Positions 19,110-31,367 of a DNA stretch of 64,000 bases are shown piece by piece (within the stretch, counting starts at the first letter, position 1; each line of letters starts with the position of its first letter). The notes beneath the pieces are model-generated. The model saw only the letters and a program-made list of their open reading frames with translations, did not search any database and had not been told where the DNA came from. The position numbers and the translations under genes were made by a program. The stretch covers positions 3,348,001 through 3,412,000 of the forward strand of contig JAUKUA010000003.1 in assembly GCA_030549175.1 (NCBI GenBank), read 5' to 3'. This DNA is from Lasiosphaeris hirsuta (Eukaryota; Ascomycota; Sordariomycetes; Sordariales; Lasiosphaeriaceae).

Positions 19110-22100
19110 TTAAGCCATTTTAGTCAAAGACCTCCCATATTGCTCTTGTTTCATAAACTCCTCCCGTTGTCTCCACCTGTTCAGCTCCTCGAGATCGACT
19201 TTGCCAATGACATCGCCCCTCTGCGTCTTCAGCGCAGTCATCTCCCTCCGCTTTCTCTCGCGGCTGTCGCGAGAATGATACATTTCCCTCATTTCCTTCT
19301 CCGCCACCATTCTGTCTTGCTCATAGAGCACATCTTGCTTCAAGCGATACCTATCCCGCGCCTTTTCACCGCCCTCAAAGCTCTGCTGTCGCTGGCGAGC
19401 CTCTTGCTCCTTTGGCTCCTGCGGGAAAGTCCCCGGCATACTCTCCGGCCCACGGCTCCGCTGGTGCTGGTGCTGCTGTGACATCTCTGAGCCTCGTCGG
19501 CTCCCTGCTTGCCGTTCGTGTTGCACGTCTTTAGCATGTATGCTGCTTTGCACCCTCTCGCTAGTGCGGCGCGAGTCGCTGACATAACCTTCGTCGGTTC
19601 TCCGGCTTTGGCGTTCCCAAGAACGGCGCTCCCGCTCGTACTCCTTGATCTCTTCCGGAAGCCCGATTGCGTCCTCCGGCTGAGTTTCGTTGGGGCCAGC
19701 GTAAAACCGATCTTCGGCTCCATGGTCTCTCAAGATTCGAATGAGCGCCTCTGATCGCGGTCCATGGAGTATTCCTTTGAATACATACATGGTGGGCGAG
19801 TAGTAGTAGATACCCTGCTGGAAAGTGTTCTCCTGGCTATTTATCGTCCGGTAAAGCACCTTCTCAAGCAACAACTGTGTCATGGATTCGTTCTTTGGGT
19901 TGTCAAGCGCCAGAAAAATGACAGTTTTGCAGCGGACTTTGAGAAGAGGGCTCGCTCCTGCTTCGCAGAGGATGTCCAGCGCTTCTTCCGCATCAGTCGG
20001 GTCATTGGGGACGATGCCATGGAGTGCGATTTCAGCAAGGGCGGTGCGTCCCTCATGTCGGGTCGATCTGAAATTGGCGTCGTGGCCAGCCTTGATGAGA
20101 AGTCTCAGTACCCGAGGGTGAAAGCCGCGTGACGCTTCATGGAGGCTCCCATCGTTGACGCTGGGCTTACTCCTGAGCAATAGCGTTGCGAGATCAACAT
20201 CCCCAGAGCGAGAGGCAAAAAACAATGCGGATCTACCCAGGACATCCTTGCATAGCACCTTAGCGCCAGCCTCGAGAAGTATTCGCACAACTTCACGGCG
20301 GCCCGCCCTGGCTGCAAGTAAAAGCGGATTGGCCCGGGTTCGCGGTGTTGTATAGCATACGTCGGCTCCGTGGGAAATTAATCTTTTGAGTACTGAAGGT
20401 CGAATTCCACCTGGTTGGAGGAGCGACCACATCAAGACAGACACCGGCTCCGGACCCTGGCTGATAGGTCGGCCATCCCGGTCCTTCATAATCTCATTTG
20501 CGTAAACCTGGGACGGGACCGTCGCCTCAAGCTGACAACCAGCATTTACCAGGCTGTCGAGCAGTGACACTGAGTCCGGGTATGACTTGAGACACATCAA
20601 AATAGGGGGGAGCATGCCTGGAATAGTATGATTGACATCTAGAACGCCGACCCGCTGATTTGTAAAGGCGGCTATGAGTTGTAGCAGGAGCGACTCTTTG
20701 TGGTGAGCCATGATGGAGATCGAAAGGGCGAGAGATGCAGTAGCAGATGTGGCGCCATGACTCAAAAGGAGGGATAGTAGAAATGGATCGCCCCTGCCGG
20801 CTGCTACCCCAACTGCTTTCCCATTGTCGTGATTGACATCGGCTTGAGCACCGAAAAGAGTGGCGAGGAACGCCTTCCCAAGATCCATTTGAGAATCTTG
20901 ACAGGCCACATGGTCGACCAGCTCAACCAATGCCTTGTTGACCACCTGGCCGGATGCGCCATGGCGAAGGAGAAGCTGGACTATTTCAAGGTTCTCAAAC
21001 GCAATCCACTGTCTTCCGCGGCTAATGATGCCCAAGAGTGCCTGGGTAAAGATCGCCTCGTGGTGTCCAGAATATCGCGACAGCATGCGAATGAGGTCCA
21101 GATTGAAGTTGTAAGCAGCGTTCTTTATACACACACCCTCCTCATGCGTGGCTTCAGCACCTGCTTCCAAAAGCACCTCGACAAGGCCAAGGTCCGTGTC
21201 GCGCTCGAGAGTGAGGTGCTTCATCGAAATGTTGAGATGGTCCGTTTGTAAACGGTCCAATAGTTGTCTGAATATGATCATGCGGTTTGACCTGGGGGCT
21301 TTGAGTGCCTCTAAGGCTGCGGTGAATAGCGCCTTATAGGAGACGCCCTGGGTCAAGAGTAAAGAAAAAGCGTCAGGCTGGAAGCATCGAATGGCGAAAA
21401 TGAAAACCTCTCCCTTGTTGTAATTCACGGACCCCCTCGACATAAGCAACTCAACAACTCTCCTACGAATAGTTCGTCAGCGCTGTCCAAACATGGATCC
21501 TAGAGGGGATGTACTTACATGTCTGCTGGACCCGTTTTAAAGAGGTCGACCAGTGCCCTACCCACTGCATCCTCACAAATCTGATTGCGAAGCAGAATAT
21601 GAACAAGAGCGTATCTCTCACGCCTGTCCGAAATCTTCATCGCCCACGGCAAAGCTGCGCCGAGGGTACTTGGTGATGGATGCCTTGCAATTATTTCCTC
21701 TGTAAGGTCGGCACGAGATGCCTGTACTGCGATTTGGAGAGCTTCCCCTTGTCCGTAGTCAACATCGGCTACCCCGTGACTCAGCAGCAGAGTAAAGAGC
21801 TGCCTGTTGATTTGCCTGTCCGACATCGTCTCTGCCCCCCTCTCTCCTTTCGCAGTGACTAGTTTGGTAGCTTTTACCAAACCGTCGGCCGTGCACATCC
21901 CTTGCGCGCCTGCATTTACCAGGAAGCGAGCGACTTCGTACCGAAGCTGTGTATCCTTGATCTTCATCGCTTGCGAAACGGCAACCGTGAGGCTCTCTGG
22001 AGATGGCTGGAACTCGAGGAGCTTGAGGAGGATCTCAACCTTTTCGGCTTGAATAGCCTCCAAGAGAGCGAAGGTCTCGTATTGTTGTGGTGGTGTTCTA

Positions 22101-23017
22101 AGTCGTAGGATAATACCCAAGAGGATGGCGTGGCTTCTTCTCACAGCGTGCAAGACGCCTTCGGTTACGAGCCATGTAGTCTCTGGTCCTGCGGCGCCCG
22201 CTGATAGGCACATTTCGAGAATTTCTTGTCCCGCCCGGGTTTCCTTCTCTCCCATAATCTCAACAGCCTTCCCGACGGCAGCGTCAAGAGAGCGTGGAGA
22301 AGGTAGCACCGGCCCAGATATAAGCGCTCGAACGATGTCGGGTCGAAATATCTCCACCGCATCAACCAGAGCAACGGCGTTATCGTGGTTGACATCCGCC
22401 CAGCACTTGAGGAGAAGCTGTGTTACATCGAGAGATCGGTTCTTGACAGAGAGTCGGAGTCCAGTGGATCGGCAGGCAAGGCAGGGAAGTCGGTGGCCAG
22501 ACAAGAGGGCTTGGACAAGCCCCACCTGATTCTGGTATACGGCGTTCATGAAATCGTCGTGTAGCTGAACCGGGTTGGCACCATGGTCTAGTAGCGCTTG
22601 CAGGACGGAGAGATCTCCTCGACCAATGGCATGATGAAGAACGCTGTCAAGGTTTTCTTGGTCTGCGTGGGCAGCGAGAACGCGGACGATATCGGGGCGA
22701 CATTGTGCTGTGGCTCGGAGGAGCACATTGCTGCGCTGTCCTTGATGTTGGTTGAGTGTGATCTTATTCCACGCTCCCGAACTCCTCCGCCGTGCGAAGT
22801 TGATGTCAGCCCCAAATGCCAGCAATGCCTTGACAACATCGGCTGACCCATTCGCTTCCACCACCTCGGATAACACACTATTCGCCTCTTGGTAGGTGAA
22901 GGCCGTGTCGTTTTGGAACGAAAAGGGTGAACAAAAGCAGCCGAAAGATTGCTCTTCGGCGTGGAGAGAGCGCTGGGCTTGAAGCAGCCGCCTTGCTTGG
23001 TCGATGGCACTCTCCAT
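19110..23017 (-). CDS. Giant ankyrin-repeat protein with charged C-terminal tail
   Basis: Two exons (23017-21519 and 21462-19110) joined by a 56 nt intron (GTAAGT to TTCGTAG) give 1283 aa. The join rebuilds an ankyrin helix (TGPADM then RVVELLMSRG). Most of the protein is degenerate ankyrin repeats, many with LLLSHGA, LLEAGA or ALLDHGANP words. About residues 1090-1283 are a highly charged Arg/Glu/Gln region likely to be coiled or disordered (ERERRSWERQSRR; QEARQRQQSFEGGEK). The start MESAIDQARRLLQAQ was chosen for its good context (CACAATGG); an in-frame ATG at 23107 would add 30 residues with no clear function. It has no catalytic domain, so it is probably a scaffold. It sits between the RiPP-like pair and an MFS transporter, without an evident link. 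Confidence 0.85.
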
Positions 23018-24891
23018 TGTGAACCGTTGGCTATAGTAGCCGGTTGCTCTAGACACATCGAAGCGCAGAGGCAAAAAGAGTGACACACTGAGTGTGGGGA
23101 GCGGCACGAAAAGCCTCCAACTTGGGGAACACCCGGCATTTTGAGATGGCTATGGTTCGCGTAGATTCAAGATGGACTAGACTAAAATCCCACAAGCATG
23201 GATTGCCAACAGCCGCCACACGGATGCCGATTGGCTGCGAGCGGGCATCAACAAGCGCACTTTGGCTTTGTTTCGATGGGCGCAGGAGGGAGCGCCATTC
23301 GAAACAAGAAGAAACAGTAACAGATCCTAGCTCGTAGAAACACAAACGCGCGTGTGCGCCAATCTCCTGAAGCCGAAGCTTGGCTTCGATCCGGCAGCAT
23401 GGAATGTCGGCTATGCTGACCCTGTGCTGGCCCTGTGCTTGTGAATTCACCCTGCTGCGGCTTGGGCCCGAGCCTCTGGGTCGGGCAAGTTGAGGCCCAG
23501 GGGGATTTGACGTCGTGGATGGTGTGATGTTGACGAGTCGTTGGTTGTTCCTTGCATCATTAGCCGCTGGCTCGCTTCACAAACAGAAGCTCTGCATAGC
23601 GCTCCACATGGCGCGACCAATGACAACACGCCGCCGACCTTATTAGCGCCAGAAAAAAAAAGCCACATCGTCAAAGTCGCTTGAATTGGGGGAGAACCAG
23701 CCACGAGTGCGCTTGGAGTAGCCCATCGATCTTCAACCCACCTCATGGCCCGACCAGAATGACCCTCCATCGGGCGGGCGGTCTGTGATACCAGCACCCA
23801 AAATCAACCTGGCCGACTCCCAAATCAGCCTGGACAGGCGCTGTGGTGGGAGCGATGGTATTCAAATCGAATTGTTGCCATTCCATCAACAACCGCGTGT
23901 GAGGCTTGGTTCGTAGTGGTGTAGTCTTCTCCGTAGAGAACCAAGAGTCCTAGTCCGCCTTTCCTCTTTCGTGTCTATCCCCTGTTGCTGTGAAGCACAC
24001 CCGGCGAATGCGTGATCCGAACCAGAGGCTTGCAGCTCTTAGGTCGCAGCCCACAGGAAAAAGCTTGTTATGGAAAGGGAAGATGCCCGACCAGCCTGGA
24101 AGAAACCCGGCCTATCGCACGAGCCATTTCTGGTCTTTTGATCCGGTCAGGTTGGGTGAGCTGGCTGGATACTATGCAAAGCGAACTGGGCCGGAAGGTC
24201 ACCGACGTGCGCCGCGGAACGGTGGGCTTCTCCGAATTGATCGAATCGATTGATGCGGTCGGGACCTCTGCTTCCTGCAGGCTGTCCCAGCGGTTCTGGG
24301 TCGGGTGCGAATTGGTTGTTGGGTTGTCGGTCAGGTTATGGTAGAGAGTGGGTACCGTGCACCTTCAGCAGACAGTCACAATGCAGAACAGGCTGTCAAG
24401 TGGAAACGAATCAAGTAATAACTGCAGCTCATGAATTTCGAAACCCGTAGTGGCCTGCGAATTCCGGTGACGACAGCAAGCGAGGAGAAGAGAGAAGTGA
24501 CTCGGGTGAAGCTCGAAGGGTTGGGGCGCGAGGGGTGCGCACTGACTGGGCTTCTTCCACCCACCGTCACCTGCAACATACCTAGTCCAGTCCCGTCGGT
24601 CTCCCACGCTCCTGCGCGCTCTCGCTCTCTCGTGCTCGCTCGTACCTGACAGCAAGGCAATTCCTTCGACGCTCATTCCAATTCCTTTCAATAACAGACT
24701 ACGCTACGATAGACGCCGACCTGTGGTAATAATTTCCGAGTCATCGCGCTCTGCCCCTGCTTCGATCCTTGTATTCGTCGAACTACAACTGGGATGTCGC
24801 AGACAAGCAGGCCATTTCATCATCGGTATGCTTCCCTAGCGCCGGTATTTTGGCCAATACCAAAAGGCATGCCTATCAAATCCTGCTCGCA
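23018..24891. other. 1.9 kb gap, no convincing gene
   Basis: This is the upstream region of the ankyrin gene and the 3' flank of the MFS gene. Open frames on both strands are short, lack domain features and overlap one another. A CT-rich tract on the plus strand (CGCTCTCGCTCTCTCGTGC) is at about 24618-24636. Confidence 0.4.
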
Positions 24892-26719
24892 TCATTTGGT
24901 GCTGCGGAGACCTCTTCCGTTGGCAAAAAGGACAGCAAGTACAGCCACCGCCGCGACAGCCGTCGACGTCGCGAACGAGTATCGAAGTCCATCATAATAC
25001 ACGAGCCGTGCCTTCAGCTGAATGCCAGGCGGGAGTATTTTGATGGCGGACACTGAGTGTCTGATCTCGTCGACGAGCTAGATGCAAAACCGGTCAGCAT
25101 CTCAGTTGTCTCGTTCCACCTCAGCCACAAAACAGGGAAAAGGGGCGTACTCTCCATTTATCTGGTATGTCGCCCAGAGCATCCGGAAGCCGAACGCTGA
25201 GCGTGGTTTGTACTATGGCTGAGGTGACCGCGACGCCATAAACCGTTCCCAGAGAACGGACGAGGTAAACAGTTGACGCTGAAACAGCGTGGTCTGCGTG
25301 CTCAAAGGTGGCAAGGGATGTGAAAAGGATAGCTGGATATACAATACCCTGCCCGAGATTTGCTGGGAAGATGTACACAAAATACTTCCATGCCGAGTCC
25401 TCAAATCGAAGTGATGCCACCAAAAGGTTGCCAACCACCATAAGAACAGCACCAGTCCGCACAAGGGGAATGAGCTTCCCCCACCGCGACATGACAATGC
25501 CGGCAATAAGACCGCCAATCGGCGTCGCTAGTGACGGAATTGCTAAACGGGCTCCCGCAGTCGTTGCAGAGTCCAGCAGGACAACTTGGAAGAACAGGGG
25601 AAGGTTAAAGAGATACTAGGCGACGCGTCAGTGTTGCTTTCCAGACATCAGAGAGTCAGGGTCGTTACTCACAGCATATGCGGATAGTCCCACGCAAATA
25701 TTAGCAAACTGTATCAACGCCGGCAGCTTTCCATGGAAGAGCCGAAGCGGAATGATCGGAATCGCACGCGTTCTAGCCTCGACCACCAGAAACCAAGCCA
25801 GAAGAACGAAGCTACCCACAAGCGAACCGATCACCCAGCCGCTACTCCATTGCAGCTCATTGCCGCCTAAACTCAGGCCAACCAGTTGAATAGAGATTGC
25901 AACTACCAGCAGCAAGGAGCCAGTGAAGTCAACCCTTGTCCAGATGTCTCTGAAGCCTCGGCCTATCTCGAAGCCACCCTCGGGGTTCTTGATGACCAGC
26001 GCCCCAACAAGGAGAGCAAAAGCCGAGATGGGGACCTGCAAGATAAAACACCACCGCCATCCAATACCATCTGCGATTGAGCCACCGAAGGAAGCTCCGC
26101 AGATGGCACCGAAGCCGAACATTCCATTCTGCAGTGCCTGATACATGCCGCGCTTTCGGAACGGTATCATGTCCGAGTTCACGATCGTGGCTGGATCCAA
26201 CGGTCAGCATCCTGCAAGCGGCATCCGAGGAGAGAAGTACTACGCACCCATCGTCATGAGACCTCCACCTCCAAATCCGGTGAGAGCACGCATGCAGTTG
26301 AGGAATACAATGTCTTTAGCAATACCGCATCCGAGACAGCCAAGCGCAAAGGTGATTGTCGAGATGAAGAAGCATACTCTCCGTCCGAATATATCCGACA
26401 CTCGCCCATAGAGCGGCTGAAAGGCCGTACTCGTGACCAAGTACGAGGTTGTCAGCCACGATGCCGTGTTCGCAGCATCGAACTCGGAGCTAATGACTCC
26501 ATAGGTGGCAGCCGTAATTGTTCCATCGAAACCGTAAAGGAAGACATTGGACATGATGGCTACCTGTATCCAATTGAATCCCCTTGGCGGCTTCCACGAG
26601 TCTTCGTCAGGGGCGCGCAAAAGAGGCTGATCCTCACGCGCCAGCCGGCTCGATCCTTGTGAAGAATGGCCATTTTGGCGATGATGACCATTCAGTCCGT
26701 CTTCGATTGATGATGTCAT
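24892..26719 (-). CDS. MFS transporter, DHA2-type (14 TM) drug/basic amino acid exporter-like
   Basis: Plasma or vacuolar membrane proton-driven exporter. Four exons (26719-26248, 26190-25673, 25615-25151, 25077-24892) give 546 aa. The acidic, Ser/His-rich N-terminus is followed by the first helix (VAIMSNVFLYGFDGT, holding the DHA2 F-x-x-x-x-D pattern). Next come the loop motif GRVSDIFGRRVCF (motif A) and motif C-like GFGAICGASFGG. Splicing restores LMTMATIVNSDM, LSAYAYLFNLPLFFQ and PDKWRLVDEIRHSV. The end is a final helix and a short basic tail (GRGLRSTK). It is a candidate exporter for the peptide locus 6 kb away (ustiloxin-type loci carry an MFS gene), but the ankyrin gene intervenes and the substrate is unknown. 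Confidence 0.9.
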
Positions 26720-27900
26720 AGTCTCATATGTTGTTGATTCCCGACCACAGTTCTTCGGTGCATGAAATGAAGTTTGAGCGTCAAAAACGAAACCTGAGTG
26801 GGATGAAAAGACAAGCGCCCCAAGATGTTTTTAGTCGACTTCCGCTAATTTCTCTAGCGTCCCATGCCACCTTCACTCTCCCTCGGCAAGATGATGAAAG
26901 AAAATTGTTGTGCAGATCGGCGAGGACTCATCGTATACCCTGTAGATGCATATTCCCTTTACAGCGATACCCCTAACCCCTGAACCGGCAGATCCAGAGT
27001 TGACCTCGGCCTCCCAGAGCAAGATTCCACACCCGCTCCCGCCGCTAACGGATCCCTTGCCACTGCTACAGATGCCGCAGACCGCCGCTGTCCACCCCTT
27101 GCTTCCGGCACCGGAAGCACCCCCGCAAGGTCACCCCAATCACCGGAGAACAAGGACGCCCTGCATGCAACCTGGTCACAACGGACCAACAACCATTCAA
27201 CACGACTTCGTTGACGCCATGGAGGTTGCTTATGATGAGCCGCTTTGCCAGCTTCTTTTTCACGTCATACGGTGTTTCAATGCCCAATAAGCAAGCTCTC
27301 CAATGCCTCCGGAAGCTGGACGGCGGCTCTGGAACCGAGCATGCTGCAGGAGAGGAGCATCAAGCCACTTAGGATTCGCATAAGGAGGAGAAATTTTCAG
27401 GTCGGCTTGTCATTTTGGAGAGACAACGCACACCTCCCCGTGGGACGAAGACCCAATGACTCAACGCTGATGGGCTGGCACTCCATGATGCATTGTTTAG
27501 GCATCATAACGGCAGTGGGGGGAGTCAATCAGGTTCTATACCAAGAGTGAGGCAATAGGATGGAATTATGATGAAATCCCGAACTTTGTTTCCTTCAATT
27601 ATGCATCAGATCATGACTGTTTCTTCTCCGAGCTTCGGAAAACAGTCCGTCTTGAGCTCTTATACCTTGGACCCCTCGAGACGGTATCTCTTTAGTTTTC
27701 TCACCAACATCAACCAGTAAACCAAAATTCTTACCAATATATTCACAAAGGCACAGTCACACCATACCAGGAGAACTTGTGGAGGAAACTTTCAACTTCT
27801 AGGGTTGTTCACTAACTCAAGGTGAATGTACCTAAAAGTTAAAGATGAAAGGTATAGCCGTAGCTGACGCTCATAGCCCAAGCATCGAGCAACTCCCGCC
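26720..27900. other. Divergent intergenic region, no supported gene
   Basis: The MFS and arylsulfotransferase genes diverge here. A proline-rich open frame at 26946-27290 (plus) and a lysine-bearing one at 27066-27287 (minus) overlap each other and have no domain features. Confidence 0.4.
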
Positions 27901-29707
27901 ATGAGAGCCTCAATCTGCCTGGCCCTGTTCGGTCTGGCGTCAGCGGACTGGCAGTTCCGTTCCCGACCCGACCTTGCGCCCCCTCGGCTGAACATAACGA
28001 TTCCGGCAACCAAGGACGTCGAAAGGGGGTACCTGTTTCTTGCCCCTTTTGCTGGATATCCCGACACCCCATCGGAGCAGCACGGACCTCGACAAGCCAG
28101 CCCATACATCTTCCGTGACAATGGCGACCTTGTGTGGTCTGGCTATGGTAATTATTACAGCATTTGGGCTACCAACTTCCAGGCAGGCCGGTGGAAGGGT
28201 AAAGACATCATCTTCAGCTTTGAGGGAGATCACAATCCCAACTATGGACACGGGCATGGTCACATCACGTTTCTGGACCAGCACTATGAGACCATTCGCG
28301 AGTTGCGCGCCGGAAACCACAAGCTGGTTGACAAGCACGAGTTCCACGTAGTCAACGAGGAGACCGGATTGATCCAGGTCTACCAGCCAATCCCACGGGA
28401 CCTGACAACCTGGGGCGGGAGCCCTGAGCAGCAGTGGATTGTCAACGCCATCATTCAGGGTATGTCTGCCGACTACCAGTAGCTCTGTCAGCTGCTGATC
28501 ATACCTCCTACTTCAAGAACTCGATATTGCGACTGGTAAGCTCCTTTTCGAATGGGCCAGCCTAGACCACGTCTCACCAGATGGTAACTTCCCCCCGTCC
28601 AATCAACCCTCCACACAAGCGCACAAGCCCTGACACACAGCAGAGGCCGTCCTCCCCCTCAACCCCGGCCAGGCGGGCTCGGGCTACAACAGCTCCGACG
28701 CATGGGACTACTTCCACATCAACAGCGTCGACAAGGACGCCTCGGGCAACTACCTCATCTCGGCGCGGGATGCGTGCGCCGTGCACAAGATCAACGGCAC
28801 CGACGGCTCCATCATCTGGCGGCTGCACGGCAAGAAGAGCGATTTCTCCGTCGCCGAGGACGCCAAGTTCTGCTTCCAGCACCACGCGCGCTGGATCTCC
28901 CAGGAAGACGACATCGAAGTCATCAGCCTGTATGACAACGCCGCGCACGGGAGCGAGCATGGGACCGGGCGCGAGGTGCACACCGCGCCGTACAGCAGCG
29001 GCAAGATCCTGCGGCTGAATACCACGTCGTGGACCGCCGAGCTCGTCAGGGGGTACTACCCACCCAAGGGGTACGAGTTACTGTCCAAGAGCCAGGGGTC
29101 GACGCAAGTGTTTCCCTCTGGGAATGTGCTGGTCAACTGGGGGTCGGAAGGGGCCGTGACAGAGTACACCGAGAACGGAACCCCCATCTTCCACGCGTAC
29201 ATGGACAGTGGATACCTCGGGCAGGGGGTGGAGAACTACCGCGCGTTCAAGTACAACTGGACGGGGCTGCCGAACGAGGAGCCCGCCATCGTGGCGCTGG
29301 CCAGAGAGGACGGGAGCGGGACGACGGTTTATGTGAGCTGGAACGGGGATACTGAGACGACTGTCTGGCGCTTCTTTGAGGTGACGGATGCTTATGGGTC
29401 ACGGTCGTTCCTGGGCGAGGCGGAACGAACAGGATTCGAGACGAGCTTGTTCATCCCGGGGCAAGACGAACTGAGCAAGGTGGCAGCAGAGGCCGTTGAT
29501 GCCAAGGGCAAGGTTCTTCGCGTTACAGGGGACGTCCGGGTCGAGCCCGAGATTCTCCCTGCTGCCAAGATTCGGTGCAAGACAGAGGATGCACGAATCC
29601 CGGATGGCCCAAAAGTTGCTGAGGAGAAGGTTCTGGCCAAAAGTGGCAATAGCCGCTGGGAGGAGTATGGATTACTCAAGTTCTTCCGAATCGTGAAGGA
29701 TCTGTGA
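27901..29707 (+). CDS. Secreted arylsulfotransferase-family (ASST) protein
   Basis: Three exons (27901-28459, 28518-28583, 28644-29707) give 562 aa. The first 16 residues (MRASICLALFGLASAD) form a signal peptide. The rest reads as the fungal Arylsulfotran_2 beta-propeller: YIFRDNGDLVW, DHNPNYGHGHGH, a DACAVHKINGTDGSIIWRL blade, FCFQHHARW and GSTQVFPSGNVLVNWGS. The tiny middle exon rebuilds IIQELDIATGKLLFEWASLDHVSPD-like sequence. The last acceptor is a NAGNAG pair (ACAGCAG), so exon 3 may begin at 28641 or 28644 and one extra Ala would be included. Family members transfer sulfate between phenols in bacteria; activity in fungi is largely unproven. Confidence 0.9.
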
Positions 29708-30368
29708 TTGAGGGTAGGTAACCTGGCCTCGGTAACGTTCCCCAGTCGGGTGAGACAAAGATTGGGAATTGTTGTCTGAGGCGATCAAAGGACAGACAGT
29801 TTTCTATCAAAGGAGTCGTTGCTATTTTTTCTTTCTTTCTTTTCTTATTCATCAGGTTCGTTCTTGTCAGTTTTCATTCGCTCGTTTTTGTTCAAAGGGA
29901 CCATGGTCCCAGCCGCAACACTTCATCTCAACCAAGCACTAGCCAGCCGATAGCAAATAGTACACACCCACATTCATTTACAACGTGGTGGTCGCACAGT
30001 GAATTCTTTTTATTGCAATAAAACGTCTTCTCAAATTGTTGTTTGCCGTTCCCATAATCCACGAAAGCATCCCATGGATCCTTTCACATATTTCAGCTAA
30101 ACGGAGTCCTTGAGTGCTGTTCTCCCAACCATTTGTCCTCACAGATTAATACGGCTACTAGATTGGTTGAGGTAGTACGGTCACGACATTTCATTCACAA
30201 AAACAGCCTGGTAACAAGATGGACGCCAAAAATTGTTCTTTTTAAATAGAAGATCGTCGCTAAAAATTGCCAAAGATCTTTCCAGGTGTCCAACCGTCGT
30301 CTAGTAGTCGTCTAGTAGTGATTCTTTCTCTATCAAAATCTCTGTAAGGAAGGTAATGATGACTTCCT
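29708..30368. other. Convergent intergenic region
   Basis: The 3' flanks of the arylsulfotransferase and the LPMO. It holds a T/C-rich tract at about 29826-29846 and a 10 bp direct repeat (CGTCTAGTAG) at about 30297-30316. No gene is seen. Confidence 0.5.
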
Positions 30369-31367
30369 TTAGTTGAACAGGTTGATAATGATGATGAGAA
30401 GAGTAGACGCTAGAAAAGAGGGGGCGGTTCCCAAGCTCTTCGACGCGGCTGACTTGAAGTTGGATGGCCAGGTGTTGCCCGGCGTCCAGGTTCCAGGGTC
30501 CGGTACCACAGACCCAGGGCTTTGCGTGGAGTCGCTACCTCCAGAATTGCCAGGGTTTCCAGGACTGCCGGAGCTGGGAGAGCTTCCACTTCCCGGGCCG
30601 AAGCCGGGAACACCTCCAGAGGCACTCCCAGGGTTTGGGGCCGGTGGCTGCTGTGGCTGCTGTGGCTGCTGTGCAGGCGCGGGCGAGCCGCCAGAGACAG
30701 GACCGCAGTTTCCGACGGGTGGAGTACCCGAGCCGAGCATGTCGAGGTTTGGTCCAGGGTTAAGAAAGAGGACGTTGGTTGAGTCAACAGTGCTGCATCC
30801 GTTTCCGATGTTGGCCTTCAACGGGGCTGGGAGACTGCTGAAGCCTCCGCTCCCTCCACCAAAGCCGCCGCGGATGGTGACGACGGCGCAGTCCATATAC
30901 ATCTCGCGGTTGCCGAGGTTATTGAACCAAGTCCAGCCCAGGAGTGCAGATTCGGTCGAGGGTGTGTCAGGGGGGATGGTAAACCTGAAGGTGGATTCCG
31001 CTCCGACAGGGCAGGCGCCGACGTAGCTGTGGATGACATGAAATGTGTTGCCGCCGTCGACCGAGATGGACACCTGGCACGAACCGCCGCCATGGGGAGC
31101 ACCACCGGTGATGGTCATGGAGTGGGTTTCGCCAGCTCCCCAGCTCGCGACTGGCGCTCCTTCCGGCGATCCGATGAGCGTGTGGTAGCCCTTGCACGGG
31201 TAGCTGGCTGCGCCCGACAGCGGAGATGTCAGACTATAGTCGGGATTGCTCGAATGTGGGTTACCCTTGAAGCGCAGGCTGGGAGGATCCGACATGAGCA
31301 TGTGTCCCAGGACGCGACTGCCTGTGCCCAGAACGAGAAGGCTGAGCAGAGAACGATTGAACCTCAT
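30369..31367 (-). CDS. AA11-type lytic polysaccharide monooxygenase, GPI-anchored
   Basis: An intronless 332 aa protein. A signal peptide of about 21 residues ends LG, so the mature chain starts with His (HMLMSDPPSLR), the first ligand of the copper histidine brace. The second brace histidine lies in GGAPHGGGSCQVSIS, and the axial Tyr region is WTWFNNLGNREMYMDCAVVTI. These words and PLSGAASYPCKGYH match the chitin-active AA11 family. After about residue 215 comes a long Pro/Gly/Ser/Gln-rich linker, then a C-terminal hydrophobic tail (FLASTLLIIIINLFN) typical of a GPI-anchor signal. The enzyme would thus be tethered to the cell surface or wall, suggesting a role in the fungus's own cell wall rather than diffusion to a substrate. 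That role is inference. Confidence 0.88.
   Translation of the reverse strand: MRFNRSLLSLLVLGTGSRVLGHMLMSDPPSLRFKGNPHSSNPDYSLTSPLSGAASYPCKGYHTLIGSPEGAPVASWGAGETHSMTITGGAPHGGGSCQVSISVDGGNTFHVIHSYVGACPVGAESTFRFTIPPDTPSTESALLGWTWFNNLGNREMYMDCAVVTIRGGFGGGSGGFSSLPAPLKANIGNGCSTVDSTNVLFLNPGPNLDMLGSGTPPVGNCGPVSGGSPAPAQQPQQPQQPPAPNPGSASGGVPGFGPGSGSSPSSGSPGNPGNSGGSDSTQSPGSVVPDPGTWTPGNTWPSNFKSAASKSLGTAPSFLASTLLIIIINLFN

Noticed and set aside
26946..27290. Proline-rich plus-strand frame
   Set aside because: No start context, domain or splice partner; overlapped by equally long antisense frames.
30373..31026. Long plus-strand open frame rich in Pro and Gly
   Set aside because: It is the antisense of the LPMO linker and results from its codon composition.
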